Origin: Chlorokybus atmophyticus
Lineage: Eukaryota > Streptophyta > Chlorokybophyceae > Chlorokybales > Chlorokybaceae
NCBI GenBank assembly: GCA_009103225.1
Contig: RHPI01003642.1
Location: forward strand, 1,249,566-1,313,565
DNA length: 64,000 bases
Reading direction: 5' to 3'
A model generated the notes under the pieces. That model saw nothing but the letters and a program-made list of their open reading frames with translations, had not been told where the DNA came from and searched no databases. Below are positions 35,523 to 48,107 of this stretch, piece after piece (within the stretch, counting starts at the first letter, position 1; each line of letters opens with the position of its first letter). A program made the position numbers and the translations under genes.

Positions 35523-35917
35523 TTCCCATTGTAACAAGTGGGCTCCGACCACTAGGCTATAGTAGCAAAACACGCTACCATGAGTGAGGTTTGTCACAAT
35601 TTATCCCAAATTGTGACATTCCTCCCCAATGTAACCCATGGGTTTCTTATTATCCAATGAAACACTTATCAGCCCACGTCACCGTGGTCACGACCGTACC
35701 ACGACCGGTTCGCCCGCGGCCTTTTGAGTCCGGCCATCCTTACCGCGCAACCTGCCATCACGGCGATCGCTCGCGCAGCCATAGGTCAAACTGGCTCGGC
35801 GCGCAGGTTGCGAACCTGTGCCCAGCCAAAGGCAAGCCGCTCTAAATGTTTTTTGCCCTTGTATTTGCCTCAATCCCCTACGGGAATTGAACCTAAAACG
35901 TCAAGCTGTGTTACCAT

Positions 35918-36243
35918 TGTAAAGGGGGGAGTGCCCCTTCTCTCTCAAAACTCCAACCCCAACACCACTAGCCACGCCGACGCCGCTGCCGTGGCAGCTA
36001 CCAGAGCAAAAGATGCTCTGGCTATGGCGCTCGCTGCGTTAGCGGCGCCGTCATGCGGCTGATATTGGCATGAGACATGACTCTCATGCCGATATGAGTG
36101 TTACTTATCGTAACACTACAATAGGGCATTAACACTAGATTAATGGCCTTAATATAGCTTAACTAGGTGTATAATCCCGTTGAGACCCTTATTTAATCCT
36201 AAATAAGGGCGGGGAACCTCTATGGAGGTAGCACTCCCTTACA
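35918..36243. repeat. Solo LTR, family D, copy 3 (326 bp)
   Basis: Complete copy: TGTAAAGGGGGGAGTGCCCC at the left and GGTAGCACTCCCTTACA at the right, so the ends are nearly inverted. It abuts the LTR of the next element at 36243. No clear target duplication was found. Confidence 0.7.
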
Positions 36244-37203
36244 CTTACAACCGTGATTCTGGTTGCGCAAGGCATACAAAAGTACCATGTTCGGCAGGGG
36301 AGAAAGCAGTTGGCAGGCAACGAGGCGGTGACCACACCAGGAGGTTAACAAAACAATGCAAGAGAGAAATAGAGCACCAAGGGCAACAGCAGGGAAGGTA
36401 TACAGCAAAGGAATTCGGGCCACAGCTCTTACAAGTTTAACTCTTACATAAGGCAGCATGCATGCATGCGGTTCGCCTAGTCTGATGGTAACTTTCGAAA
36501 GTCTTGGAAGGACCGCCGCAGCTTCCACGCCAGTTTGCTTACTTGCAACTTACCACCGACCAATTCCTTAAGGTTTGCTTGAGGAAGCTGTCGAAATCGG
36601 CCGCCGCCACTACTCTGCAGCTCATTGGCTGACAGTTAAGAAGGTGTCGATGGGTCTTGTTACGCTGTCCAACACCTGGTGAACCGGATTGGCCGATCCT
36701 GATGCTAGTAAGAGCGCACAAGGAGTGCGAGGGAGTAGTGCGTGCCGAAGGTTATGATCGTGATCATCACCGTGACAGCTGTCGTGCAGGTAAGCCTCGG
36801 CTGCGGGTGATGTCTCGCAGGGAGAACACATACAGTGTGGGGTGTCAGTGTGCAGAGCAATTGGTGCTGCGGTACAGCTTGCGGGGTGTTAAGTGCAGGA
36901 GGCTGAGGTTTGCGGTACTTGTGGTAATGGAGTAGTAAGTGCAGGAGAGAGTGGTAAGGGAAAAACAAATTGTTTAATCACCTAAGCTTAGTATGAGGTC
37001 GTGGTTACTCAACAAGCTCCCCCCCTGCCTAGTCATCGGTGTTCACGCGATGAGCTTGGCACTTGTGCCAGCGCCACGGCTAGCTTGCAAAAGAAGACGC
37101 CGCATTGGGATCGGTGGCAGCGAGGGTGACGCCGAGACTGAAAGTCTCATGCCAGCATTCCCAGCAATGTCATATTCCAGTAAAGGGCGACCGCAGCTAG
37201 TGC

Positions 37204-38270
37204 ATGTCATGTTCCGAGCTCGTGGGTGAGGTGTGCGGAGCCCTTAAACGTCTGGCATATGACAAGAGAAGCACTTTTGTACATGGTCAACTTGAATGTT
37301 ACCGAAGGGATCTCGCAGGGACTGGGTGCCTTGTGCGCATACTTGCATCACCTTGTACACGGTGCCGTAGTTGGCCGGATGGGTAGAGTCCAAGGTGTTG
37401 GTGGTCTGCTTCTTGCGGTAGACCTCCACTGCTTGCGTTGACTCCACTGCTTGCGTTGCGTGACGGATGCAAAAGGGTAGCAAAGGTTCCCTCCCAAACA
37501 TTAGCTGAAGGAACGCAAGGCTGTTTGCCTCGTGCAGCGGTACCCGAGTGCGAGCCAAGGCCAAAAGTCCCAGTCTTCCTGCCGGTGGGTTACACAGCAG
37601 CAACGGAGAGCTTTCTTGACTGTCTACACCATTTTCTCTGCAACGCCATCAGCCTGCGGATGACCACGGCTAGTGCGGCGGTTATCAATGAGTGAGCGGT
37701 TGAGCAGATTGTCAAATTCCCCTTGGAACTCGGTGCCGTTGTCAGTAAGCAGCTCTGCGCGAGGCGCGAAGTCCTTTGAGAATGTGCTCCAAGTACGCCC
37801 GCATCACAGTGCATGTTGTCTTGTCTGGTAGAGGTATCAACTCCACCCACTTGCTGGAGTGCTCGATGGCAATAAGTATGTCTGTACGTTGCCGCGACGG
37901 ATGATGGGCAGCTCTCCTGCCAGGTCCAAGCTCCAGCGGTAACCAAGCTCCATGATGGGCAAGGGATGCAGCCGAGAGTGGCGATGTCAGAAGCTTGCTT
38001 GGATGTGATTGCAAAACTTACACTGTCTCCATACCTCCACAATGTTGCGTGCCAGTCCGTCCCACCAGTAGTTTCCACGCATAATTTTGGCAGTGCGCTT
38101 CATGCCAAAGTGCCCAAGCTGGTGATGCAAGTTGGCAATGATGGACGCTCGGCGGTTGGGTGGGGGGAACCTCCTTGCGCTGGCAATCGTTCATGATGCG
38201 CCAGAGGACATCGTTATCCCAAGTGTAGTTCTTGGCGCGATGCTGCGCGTGGTCGGTCATTTTGATGATG
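37204..38270 (-). pseudogene. Integrase part of E2
   Basis: Minus strand. Zinc-binding HHCC region: HHQLGHFGMKRTAKIMRGNY, then CKFCNHIQ (about 38160-38000). Catalytic core: SLDLAGELP (first Asp, about 37920), LLTDNGTEFQGEFDNLL (second Asp, about 37750-37700), and GHPQADGVAE (Glu helix, about 37670-37640). The motifs alternate between frames with several stops, so no intact integrase is made. Confidence 0.85.
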
Positions 38271-39149
38271 ATGATGATCCAGCCCAGTAAATAAGGCTCA
38301 TAACTATTGAGGATATTCCTACATCTAGGTCAGCCAATTAGCTTGCCCTCTGCATTGGGATAGCCGCTAGAGGATTCCAGGCGACTCAAGTTGAGAGGTC
38401 CAGGCGCGAGAAGGTTCCAAGGGCGTCGCAGAGTCCGGAGTTTGAAAACTTCCAGGCGCTGTAGTAGAATGATTGTATTCCGGTAGTTATTTGACTATTT
38501 GGCGCGTGCCATAGCTTGTTAAAAAGCTCATGAAGTTAGCTACTTGGAGCATATTGGAGTGCAAGTTAGGGCTAAGTGTACTAGATGCAGTAGCTTCTAG
38601 AGTAGCTTTTAGAGTATAAGCAAGTGTAGCTGGCGGGTATAAAACCCGTGGACATGATGGCAATAGATGGTCTTATATGGTCTCCTAACGCTGGTGTTGT
38701 GGCATGCACTTATGCATTTGTATGCTTGTTATTATCCATCTCAACACTGTTGAGCTCAGCTGCATGGTGAGCTTATCGGTCCAGATGTCTCCTTCTTCTG
38801 CAGGGGTATGGTGGCCCTGAGTACTGGGTTGCGGGCCTCGGCGTGTATGCCGGCTGCTACCACTAACATGGCGTGAATTTGCGGGGCGTGTTGCCGTTGT
38901 ATCGGGCGTCAATGGCAGTTGCTAGTAAGTTTGTCGCTGGTGAGAAGCCACTGCAGAGGCTGATGATCAGCGACCAACTCAAACTGATAGCCGAAGAGGA
39001 ATGGGCGATAGAAATGGCCTTGACAGCTGCAAGCTACTCCCCTTCATAGCTGCTGTAATTGGCTTCCGCAGCGTTAATGCTCCAATCGGCGTAAGCAACG
39101 ACTTGTTCCTTACCCTCGTTGTTCTTCTGGTAGAGCACCGCACCCAGCC

Positions 39150-39192
39150 CAAGCCCTTCATACTCCAGTCGGTGTGGAGTATGAAGGGCTTG
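39150..39192. repeat. Perfect 18-bp hairpin in E2 pol
   Basis: CAAGCCCTTCATACTCCA at 39150-39167 pairs exactly with 39175-39192 across a 7-base loop. Confidence 0.95.
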
Positions 39193-39199
39193 CTTTAGT

Positions 39200-40110
39200 T
39201 AGGGCGTGCGAGTAATGGATCCGACTGTGGGTGGCTTTTCAGTGCCTCAAAGGCTTGATGCTCGGCTTCTCCCCATTGCCAAGGGATGGCTTTCTTCAGC
39301 ATGTCATTGAGAGGTTTGGCCAACCTAGAGAAATCGAGCACGAACCGACGGTAATAGTTGGCAGGACCAATAAAGGCGCAAACGCGAGATGTCCGTGGGT
39401 GTTGGCACCTTCAGCAATCCATCCACTTTTTTCTGCTGCACCATCACTCCATAAGGGGCGATATGGCGGCCGAGGTATGAAATTATGTCCGCAAAGAACG
39501 TGCACTTCTTATGGTGTGCCGTGAGCCCATGCTCTTTTAATCGGTGCAACACCTTGTTGATATGCTACAGGTGCGCTTCAGCGATGTGGCTGAAGCGCAC
39601 CTGTAGATGAAAATGTTATCAATGTAGCCACCTGGATTTGTTCAGCCTATGAGAAGAGTGATGTCCATCACGCGTTGGAAGACAACAATTGTATTTTTCA
39701 ATCTAAAAGGCATAACCTTCCACTGATGCAGTTTTTCGTGCCCCAAAAAGCGGTCTTGCACTTGTCCTTCCTTGATGCCGATCCGATAGAATCCGGAGCG
39801 CATGTCCAACATTGAAAGTACTTGCAGGTGCTATTGTTGTCGAAGATCTCGTCGAGGGTATACATGCGGTAGCAATCCAGCACTGTGTGATTATAGAGGT
39901 TGGGAAATCGCCGCACATTTGTCGCTACATCCACTGTCCTTGCTCATCCTTCTTCAAGGGCATGACAATGGCGGCTGCGTACTGTGTGGTGGGTGCTGCT
40001 TCCTCAATGAGTCCTGCGTCTAGCAGCTTCTTGCGGTTGGTTCCAATAAGCTGCATCTCAACCTTTGCCAACGGGTGTTGCTTGTGGAAGATGGCCCAGG
40101 TGTGTCGAAG
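39200..40110 (-). pseudogene. Reverse transcriptase part of E2
   Basis: Minus strand. It starts with EMQLIGTNRKKLLDAGLIEE (about 40060) and AAIVMPLKKDEQGQW (about 39970), then DEIFDNNSTCKYFQ (about 39850), the palm. The later segment LKEHGLTAHHKKCTFF, SYLGRHIAPYGV and then FIGPANYYRRFVLDFSRLAK is the RT-RNase H connection (about 39545-39290). Multiple frame changes. I did not find an intact YxDD box: the region where it should lie (about 39610) reads GGYIDNIFI, so the box is YIDN. Confidence 0.82.
39565..39606. repeat. Second perfect 18-bp hairpin in E2 pol
   Basis: CTACAGGTGCGCTTCAGC at 39565-39582 pairs exactly with 39589-39606 across a 6-base loop (GATGTG). Confidence 0.95.
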
Positions 40111-41770
40111 TCCATAGTAGATTTATGCAAGTTGCACTTGCTCAGATCTTTGAGTGAATGATCAATCTGTGTCTTGTGCTCTTCAGGGAGGGACTTCCAC
40201 TTGTCCTCGACATTGCCGAAGGCCATACAGCCAACGCACCAACCGTCTTGCTCAGGTTCGTAGCTGTGAGGAACGTCAAGTGCTTCAAGCTCAACGCAGT
40301 GAACGGCTATGGAGACGAATGACGGGTCCATGATTTCTGCTAGTTGCCAGCTGGTCACAATTGAGGAGATCCTCAAGCTCATCCCTCCCACTAAAGAGGT
40401 CGTCGATTTCTTCCAAGAGGCTGTCTCGCTCAGTATGTAGGTCGGGATTGCCCCTGGCAAAGGCAGCAAGCTTGGCTGCGGATTTGCCCCCAGCCTTGTT
40501 GCCATCGAGAGGGCCGGATATGCCCTTACCCTTCCTCTCGTCGTCGTCGTTGTTGTTGTTGTTGTTGTTGTTGTAGTCAGCGCTTGTAACCGGAATGTAC
40601 ATTTAATAACCACAAATTGACCTGCACCAAGTCTTTTATGGTTGAGTGGGTTGTGACATTGACCATCGGAGCTTGAGACCCGAGTTCGTCTCCTGCCTTG
40701 CACACGGATTCCGTGGTCGTTGTTTCTCGATCAATTAACATCGTAAATGGTCACTTCATAAGTGCCATTACCAATGGGTCGAGACTTGCCTAATGGCAGT
40801 CGCGCCGACGTTCGGTTGGCGGTGCAAGACGCGACCTGCCTGTCGCGATGCGACTTGTGGGGCCGGCAGCGGTGCGCTATGCGTTGACCGGTATGGGCCA
40901 TTAGTTGGCCGGTGCTTGGCAGTGGGGCCGGTGATCGACCCTAACATGCCGCAGTGGTTGCAAAGGGCATCAGCGCGTGGCATCGGTCATACGCGCATGA
41001 AGTGCCCCTCTTTGCTGCACATGTGGCAGATTTGGGAGGGGTTATCCTCTACTAGCACGACGGCATGAGCAGCGTGCGTGTGTTTAGGTGGTGCAGAGGT
41101 GGAGGCCGAGCCGATGCCGCTGCTGCAATGTGCGAGGCCACCGGTTTCAAGTAGCCTGCTCTTGAACCAGATCCTCTTGCCAGTACACAGAGCGCATGTA
41201 TGCCTGGTAAAGGGTGTAGTTGGCTTCGCCACACAAGTCAGCCTTCACATGCTTGCGCAAGAGTGGTTCAAGGTGCTCCACATACAACCGTGCTTGATGA
41301 TAGGGGTTGAGGAGAGGCATCTCGTTAATAATAAGGGTGGTGTCCTCAACCAGATTGACAATGCGCTCGTAGAAGGGACTGGCATCTCCTTTGGCTTCCT
41401 TCTTAGCTGGATGAGGTATGCATCCTCGTAATAACGGGAAAGCGTTAGCTCGGTCGAAGGACCAAGTCCGCCCATGGTGAGAGTGCTGCCAGCTTGGAGA
41501 AGTCTTCTGCAGTTGGAGAATGACGAGCTGCGGGAGGTGCCGTGGCAGTAGAGTCTGCTGCCTTGGTGAGAGCATAAGCAGCGACAGCTACATTGCTGGC
41601 CATAAGCCTCATTAGCCTCGTCCTCCTGCGTGACCAGAGGCATAAAAGGTCTGGTGGTGGCGGTGGTGCCCGAGGCACTGCTGCTAGTGTCAGTTTCCTC
41701 CGTGCAAGTGGATGGTGGCACTCGTAACGCGTACAGCAGCTTGGGGCAGTGCACGTGAAGCACTCAGTCT
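40110..41770 (-). pseudogene. gag and protease-proximal part of E2
   Basis: Minus strand. The gag-like segment ERIVNLVEDTTLIINEMPL, HQARLYVEHLEPLLRKHVKA and EANYTLYQAYMRSVYWQEDL spans about 41380-41150. It is followed by a zinc-knuckle start CHMCSKEGHFMRV (about 41025-40987), where the codon for the fourth ligand is TGA. On the other side of the inserted repeat, a frame with an Asn run (40575-40550, from TTG repeats) and ERDSLLEEIDDLFSGRDEL continues the polyprotein. Confidence 0.75.
40583..40970 (+). mobile_element. Solo LTR-like repeat with tRNA A/B boxes, inserted in E2
   Basis: Starts near TGTAACCGGAATGTACATTT (40585). A-box TGGTTGAGTGGG at 40639-40650; degenerate B-box GAGTTCGTCTCC at 40682-40693. 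Continues through TTGCCTAATGGCAGTCGCGC to ATCGACCCTAACA. CAGCG occurs immediately left (40578-40582) and right (40971-40975), a candidate 5-bp target duplication. The insertion separates the gag zinc-knuckle region of E2 from its downstream part. Confidence 0.7.
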
Positions 41771-42930
41771 GGCGCGAAGTAGTAGCTCGTCGTCAAGAAG
41801 CTCATGTGTAGAGGCAACCTCGTGCCGCACGGCTGATGCGACGTCATTCCTATACTCAGCAGCGAGGATGAGCTTCTGCTTGTCATCCCAGTTGTTCTGG
41901 GCTTGATCTTCACCGTTGAGACGATGGAGTTTAAGCGGCTGAGGCAGTATTCAATGAGATGAAGCATGCTGCTCCATTGAAGACCAGCCTTCCGCTGCCA
42001 CTGCTGCCGTTGCTGCCTCGGTTGCCAATGGGGGCAACCACTTCCGGAGCTAAGGTCGCTGTGGAAAGGAGGTAGGAAGCTTGCAATGGCTGGTGGGTTA
42101 TAGTTACCCACTTCTTCGTCTGGTATAGAGGGAGTCTGCTAGCGGGGTAGCTAAATCAGCTCGCCTCCAACCTCTAGATGTTCTAACTTGCCGGGTCCGT
42201 AGCTGAGTTCGTAACTCCTGAGACGCATGCACACGCACGCAACGAACACGAACAAGGCAAAACAGACATCTTAAGTGATGACCAAGTGCTGTGGAGTAAG
42301 TTGCAAGTCAACAACCTCCTTGATTAAGATAAATATGTGGACAAGAACACTGCAATCATGCAAGTGTGTTCATGTGTGATTGAAGTTTGCCCAGTACAGC
42401 CAGTTTACATGCTGCACTCACCTAACAGCAAGCTAGTGGATGCGTACAACCGTGATTGTGGTTGCGCAAGGCGTGCAAAAGTACCATGTTAGGCAGGGGA
42501 GCATGCGGTTGCAGGCAACGGGGTGGTGGCCATGGCAGGAGGTTAAGGAAACAGTGTAAGAGAGAAATAAAGCATCAAAGGCAACATCTGGAAAAAAACG
42601 GTATACAACAAAGGGATTCGGACCACAGCTCTTACACAAGGCAGGGTGCATGCACGCAGTTTGCTTGGTCTGATGGTGACATTTAAAAGTCTTGGAAGGA
42701 CCGACGCCGCTGCCGCGCCAGTCCGTTCGCTAGGGTTTGCTTAAGGAAGCTGTTGATGTCGGCCGCCGCCACTACCCTGCTGCCTATTGGCTGATTTAAA
42801 GAGGTTTTAAATGGGTCTTGTCACGCTGTCCAACACCTGGTGAACCGTTGTGGCCAAGTGTGATGCTGGTGGGGGCGCACAATGGGTGCGAGGGAGAAGT
42901 GCGTACCGAAGGTCATCACCGTGACACCTA

Positions 42931-44460
42931 TAACATTTACTCATATTTTATTATGTGCCTAATCATTTACATCCGGCACACTTACGCACTTTCATGCCGT
43001 GATGAACTACATCTGAGCGCCTTGAATTTATGTTGGATGAACTAGCTTGTCAAAAACAAAGCGCAAAGTATGGTGCAGTGGTAGATCCTGCCATAGTTTC
43101 AGCGCATTCATAAAGTGACATGTGCACGTGGTGAGGCGAACCCCGTTTATCTTTCGCACCGTCTACCACTTATATGCGCTAGCTTAAATTGTTGAAACCC
43201 ATTTTGAAACATCGGCATCTTAACTACCATGCTATAGCAGCAAAAGTCGCTGTCATCAAGGGAGTCACATATTCCATATGCCCCATCCCATAAATGTTAC
43301 ACAAGTTCACTACGTAAATTGCGTGTCATTTAGGTGTTGCATCATGCACTTGCAATGCAGAAAGAAACAGTGAACATGAGGATGTTACAAGGCAGCAAGA
43401 ACGTTAATGCATGTGACTTACAACAGCAATAATTATGGCAGGTGTTTTTACTGATGCTTATGAGTAGCAGTAGGTCAATCCACTCACTCACGTGATTATA
43501 AAGTAGTTAACATCTACAAATATGTCATGGCAAACTCTCAAGCTTATATATGATAGGTGTGGAACAACTATATCAAAAAGTTTCGTATCATAATTATACA
43601 TGCCACAAGATACAATCAAGTCTACAATTTCTTAAAACATCGCACACTCAATCTTGATGGCAAGCATTAAGTGTTAAACATATTTGGATGGTATTCCACA
43701 CCAAATGAACGAATAGTTTTAGATCGTAATAAGACACGCTATTTAGATCATTATATACATCAAGTCGACATAGCTGGGATGGGCGTGTTTTATGGAGCTG
43801 CGGGGATTGTGAGGGCTTGGGCTTTGGAGACGAAAGAGTGGCTCTTCTTTACACGCGTAAGTACACGAGTTGAACTTTGATCACCTACGGCAAGCAACTT
43901 GCTATCATCTTGGAATTAATGCAATGCAATATCATTATAAAAAGGCATGACGAGTTGTACTTTGCATGCCACCAACACTCGGTGGACCTGCATGCGCATG
44001 CAAAGTTGCAAAAGAAAAGTTGTGCATATGCTTGAACACTTGCCATATTCGCGTCAGCCGTTGCAAAGTAGCGGCTTTTCTCTTTACGCAACCGGCTTAA
44101 TGGCATGGAAACCGTCAACATCTTATGGACATGCACGTGACTTAAGCTTGCCACAGACAAAGTGTGGGTAAAAGCCAGATCATTTGCTGCTTTCATGCGC
44201 ACATTTATGCTGTATGACTGTTTGCCATATTTACCAATCACCCGTGTGACCTGCATTATGCAGGCCATACGGGTGATAGGCAATGCCGTTACAATCAGCA
44301 TGTAAACATGTGCGCGCACGCAAGCAGCAGACACTCTTAAGCGTCAAACGATAATCAAACACCCCGCAAGATCTGGTCGTCATCTGACAACTCTACAAGA
44401 GTTTAAATGTGAGATCGCATGTTTCGTGTACAAGTCACACATGCGTGAGTGTTATGCAAG
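42931..44460. other. Intergenic, no gene recognised
   Basis: AT-rich to about 43660. A plus-strand frame at 43671-43880 (69 codons) is unrecognised. A stem of about 20 bp (ATCACCCGTGTGACCTGCAT, with some mismatches) lies near 44234-44277. Confidence 0.5.
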
Positions 44461-44463
44461 CAG

Positions 44464-44785
<322 letters not shown>

Positions 44786-44941
44786 NTGCTGGAGTGTGTG
44801 TGTGCGTGTGTGTGTGCGTGCGTGCGTGCGTGCGTGCGTGCGTGTCACATGTGCTAGCATACACATTGTGCACTGTATTGGTAGTATCGATTGAATCTCA
44901 ACTACTTTGCATGCGTGCGCGCGCGCGCGCGCACACACGCA

Positions 44942-44973
<32 letters not shown>

Positions 44974-45539
44974 CACACTGTGTGAGCACATTATGCCATC
45001 GTTTCTTTGAATAAATGGATGGTTGCGTGTATGCAGGTGTCAGGAGTGTGTGCTGGTGGGTGCACATATTTGTGCATACCAAGGAGACGCATACATTACA
45101 ACCCACACTCACTTTTGCGAAATATTTTTCATTTCAACCTTTCGTTATAATGATCACAAAAGTCAAGGCATTGCTGTTAACAAGGCCTGGAATACCGTAA
45201 TAAAATTACAACCCAGGGCAATTGATGATTATCTTTGGGTGTCTCTACGGTATTGATCTCATGCCAAGGCCTGCATTGGGTGTTGTACACTATCGGGGAA
45301 GAGCGAGCACGATTATTATGCGTCCACCGAGGGAGGGCGGTGCGCCGTTTACAAAAAGTTACATCAAGGCAGCGAAAATGCAATCCCGTGCATGATGCCC
45401 AACTGTACCAGGTTGAACTGGTACAACTCATGCACAGCCGCGAGAGTGGGGCACGCGAATCTCGCGCGGAGGCCGCACGACAGCCACGCAGGAAGCAGCC
45501 GGACACGCGCACGCACGTCCGAACACGGTTTAACCCCAA

Positions 45540-46034
45540 CTCCTTGAATAAGTTTCTAGGGTTCCGGCCAATGGCCAATGGGCAGACGGCCGCCCGGCCC
45601 CGCCCAATCGCGGGGGGGTAGTTCCGCCCCGCCAATCCAGGGATAACATCACAACACCCACGCCAAATTTTCCCCTTTCCAGACAGGAATGCGGGAAAAA
45701 AAGATCCAGAGATCTCGACTGCCCGCCTCCCATTGGGACTCCTGGCCTGCCCACCACGGCTACAGCAGTCTCTGTGCTGGGCAATAACGGCGACATCCGT
45801 GGCAACGACGACGCCTCGGTGGCGGCGGTGGAGTTGAGGCGGCATGGGGTTGGCGGGTGGGTGGGTAGTGTGAGGCCGCGGATTCTCGTTGTTGGGTCCT
45901 GACGGGCTGGAGCTGGAGCTGGAGCTGGAGCCGCAGCTGGAGGTGGTACGCGGTTAGGGTTGATGGTCGTGGTAGTGGCGGTGGGTGGAGCAGCAGTATT
46001 GTAGTGGTTGTGCGGACTCAAGGGGCCTGGTGCT
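45540..46034 (+). promoter_or_regulatory. Putative upstream region of CAO
   Basis: A GC-rich stretch contains CCAAT-type boxes (GGCCAATGGCCAATGGG near 45567 and CCCAATCG near 45604) and a GGAGCT repeat at 45910-45932. The assignment rests on position and composition only. An opposing minus-strand open frame (46021-45530) is unrecognised and probably due to high GC. Confidence 0.35.
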
Positions 46035-48107
46035 ATGGACGTTGCTCTTGACTGTCTAGGCTCTGCTTGTGTAGCGAGGGCGCAGCTGAGCAGTGGCAGC
46101 AGCTGCTGCAGCAGTAGCAGACCTCCGCCGGTGGCTAGGAGGGATCAGCGGGCGTCAGGGTTGCATGATTTAAAAGCGCAGAGTAGTAGTTGGCTGAAAC
46201 CGAAAAACAGGCTTGGTAGACGACATGGCCTGCGTGCTTCCTGGCACGCCGGTCAAGTTGGGTGCTCCGCCTCGGTGGCCACCGGTGGCCCCGCTGAAGA
46301 GGCTCAGACAGCTGTCCACGACTCCGATCTCCTAAATGACAGCTGGGATCTCTTGCGTAGTGACATAGATGTCATCAGTAGCAGGGTAAGGAGCGACGAC
46401 GCCCTGCACCCCGCTGATGAGCTCAAGAACTTCTGGTACCCCGCTGTCTTCTCAAGCAATGTGGATGACAAGACTATGGTGAGTTCTCACACTGCATGTC
46501 TGGTCACGGAGCGTTCAAGGTTTGGGAGTGAGTGGGTGGTGCGGAATAGGTAGTCTGGGGTAGCCGTTTGAAACCAGTTCTTGGACAGCTTATATGGGCA
46601 GATCAGACTGTTAGCTATTCTGCGCCCATGAAACGCAAGTCAAATGCTACTTTTTCTGGCGGCAGGCTGTTACGTGCATGTCCGCAGCGCTTAGCGCAGT
46701 TGTTGTTTGTGTCTGCTTGCATGTCAGGAGCACTAAGCGCAGTTGCTGCTTGCATGTGCACACTGCCTGATGATATGTCACTGGCAGGTGCCGTTTGAAT
46801 GCTTTGGCGAACCCTGGGTCGTCTTTAGAGGGAGTGATGGGCAGCCCGGATGCATACGTGACGAGTGCGCACACAGGGCCTGCCCTTTGTCACTTGGATC
46901 AGTAGTTGATGGCCGTGTACAGTGCCCTTATCATGGTATGGTGCATTGGCTTTCGCATGCTGATCATATTCCCTGTTGGCTTTCGACGGTATTGAGTAAG
47001 ACAGCTAACAAGCTGAGTTTTGCCGGCAGGTTGGGAGTATAACACTACCGGCAAGTGTGAAGTAATGCCTTCCACTCTTTTGGGAAAGGCAAGTGTGAAG
47101 TCAGCACCATGCAGGGAGAAAGATGGAATGATCTGGATCTTCCCTGGCAAAGCCCCACCTCCCGAGACTCTTCCAACCTTTGCACCTCCTGAGGGCTTTC
47201 ATGTGCATGCTGAGGTATGAGCACATGCATCAACACACTCGTGCTGGTGCTTCCAGTAGCTCACCTGGGCTTCCCTGAACAGATCATTCTTGATGTAAAT
47301 GTGGAGCACGGTTTGCTCATGGAGAACTTGTTAGACCTCGCCCATGCACCTTTCACCCATACAACCACTTTTGCCCGGGGGTGGAAAGTGCCCAAGTAAG
47401 CATTGTTGATGCTGTCCTTGTGCTCTGTTTGACTAAGAGAAGGGTGCAGTCGGGTGTGCGTTTGGCTGTGTTTAATGAGTTGGTGTTGCGTTTCAGCTTT
47501 GTCAACTTCAAGACCTATGCTGCCGAGTTTGCCCGCGGCGCTTGGGATCCATACCCCATCGATATGGAGTTCAGTCCTCCATGCATGGTGCTGTCAACAA
47601 TTGGGTTGGCGAAGCCTGGCGAGTTGAAGGGTACGTTGTATGTCTCTATCCGTCGCATCTCACTTATTCTGAATTGAGTCTCTGTCTGTGAGCCTCACGC
47701 ATGCTCGTGCGCAGGCCGTGTAGCGGCCGATTGCGATCAGCACTTGCACCAGTTGCACGTTTGCCTGCCTGCTGGCCCTGGGAAGACGCGGTTGCTATAC
47801 CGAATGTCTCTGGACTTTGCTGGGTGGGTTCGGCACTTGCCGTTCATGAAGCATGTCTGGGAGCACATGGCACGACAGGTATGCACACCTTGTCAGAGAG
47901 CTGTCGGTCTTAGTATGGTATTCAGGGCTGTTCAAGCATTGAGTGCAGGTCTTGGGAGAGGATGTGAGACTTGTTGAAGGGCAGCAAGATCGAATGCTAA
48001 GGGGAGGCAACATCTGGAACCACCCGGTTGGTTACGATAAATTAGGTATTAGGTATAGACGGTGGAGGGACGCAGTGGAAAGTGGCAGAGTCGCACCAAT
48101 CTTGTGA
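46035..48107 (+). CDS. CAO: Chlorophyllide a oxygenase
   Basis: Seven exons: 46035-46478, 46788-46935, 47030-47214, 47283-47395, 47497-47630, 47715-47878 and 47949-48107. They total 1347 bases, 448 codons, with GT-AG borders and matching phases. CAO converts chlorophyllide a to b by two oxygenations at the C7 methyl group, in the chloroplast. The first ~90 residues are basic, Ser/Ala-rich and transit-peptide-like. [12 protein letters not shown] precedes a Rieske centre (CAHRAC, C175/H177; CPYHGW, C194/H197). The mononuclear iron site is [13 protein letters not shown] (D277, H280, H285). Later family blocks are [20 protein letters not shown] and [11 protein letters not shown]. The stop is a TGA after GRVAPIL. 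It is shorter than land-plant CAO (about 536): the N-terminal regulatory A domain appears absent. The gene looks intact. Confidence 0.97.

Larger units (their letters stand above)
36244..42930 (-). mobile_element. Ty3/gypsy LTR retrotransposon, decayed (E2)
   Basis: LTR copies of about 500 bp: 36244-36778 and 42438-42930. They share TACAACCGTGATT at the left edge, CAAAAGTACCATGTT, GTAAGAGAGAAAT-type blocks, and CACCGTGACA at the right edge. Reading on the minus strand gives gag, pol (RT, RNase H) and integrase in gypsy order. A 388-bp LTR-like repeat is inserted at 40583-40970. Confidence 0.85.

Noticed and set aside
45530-46021. 163-codon minus-strand frame upstream of CAO
   Set aside because: GC-rich region with low-complexity Pro/Ala runs and no motif; more likely promoter DNA.
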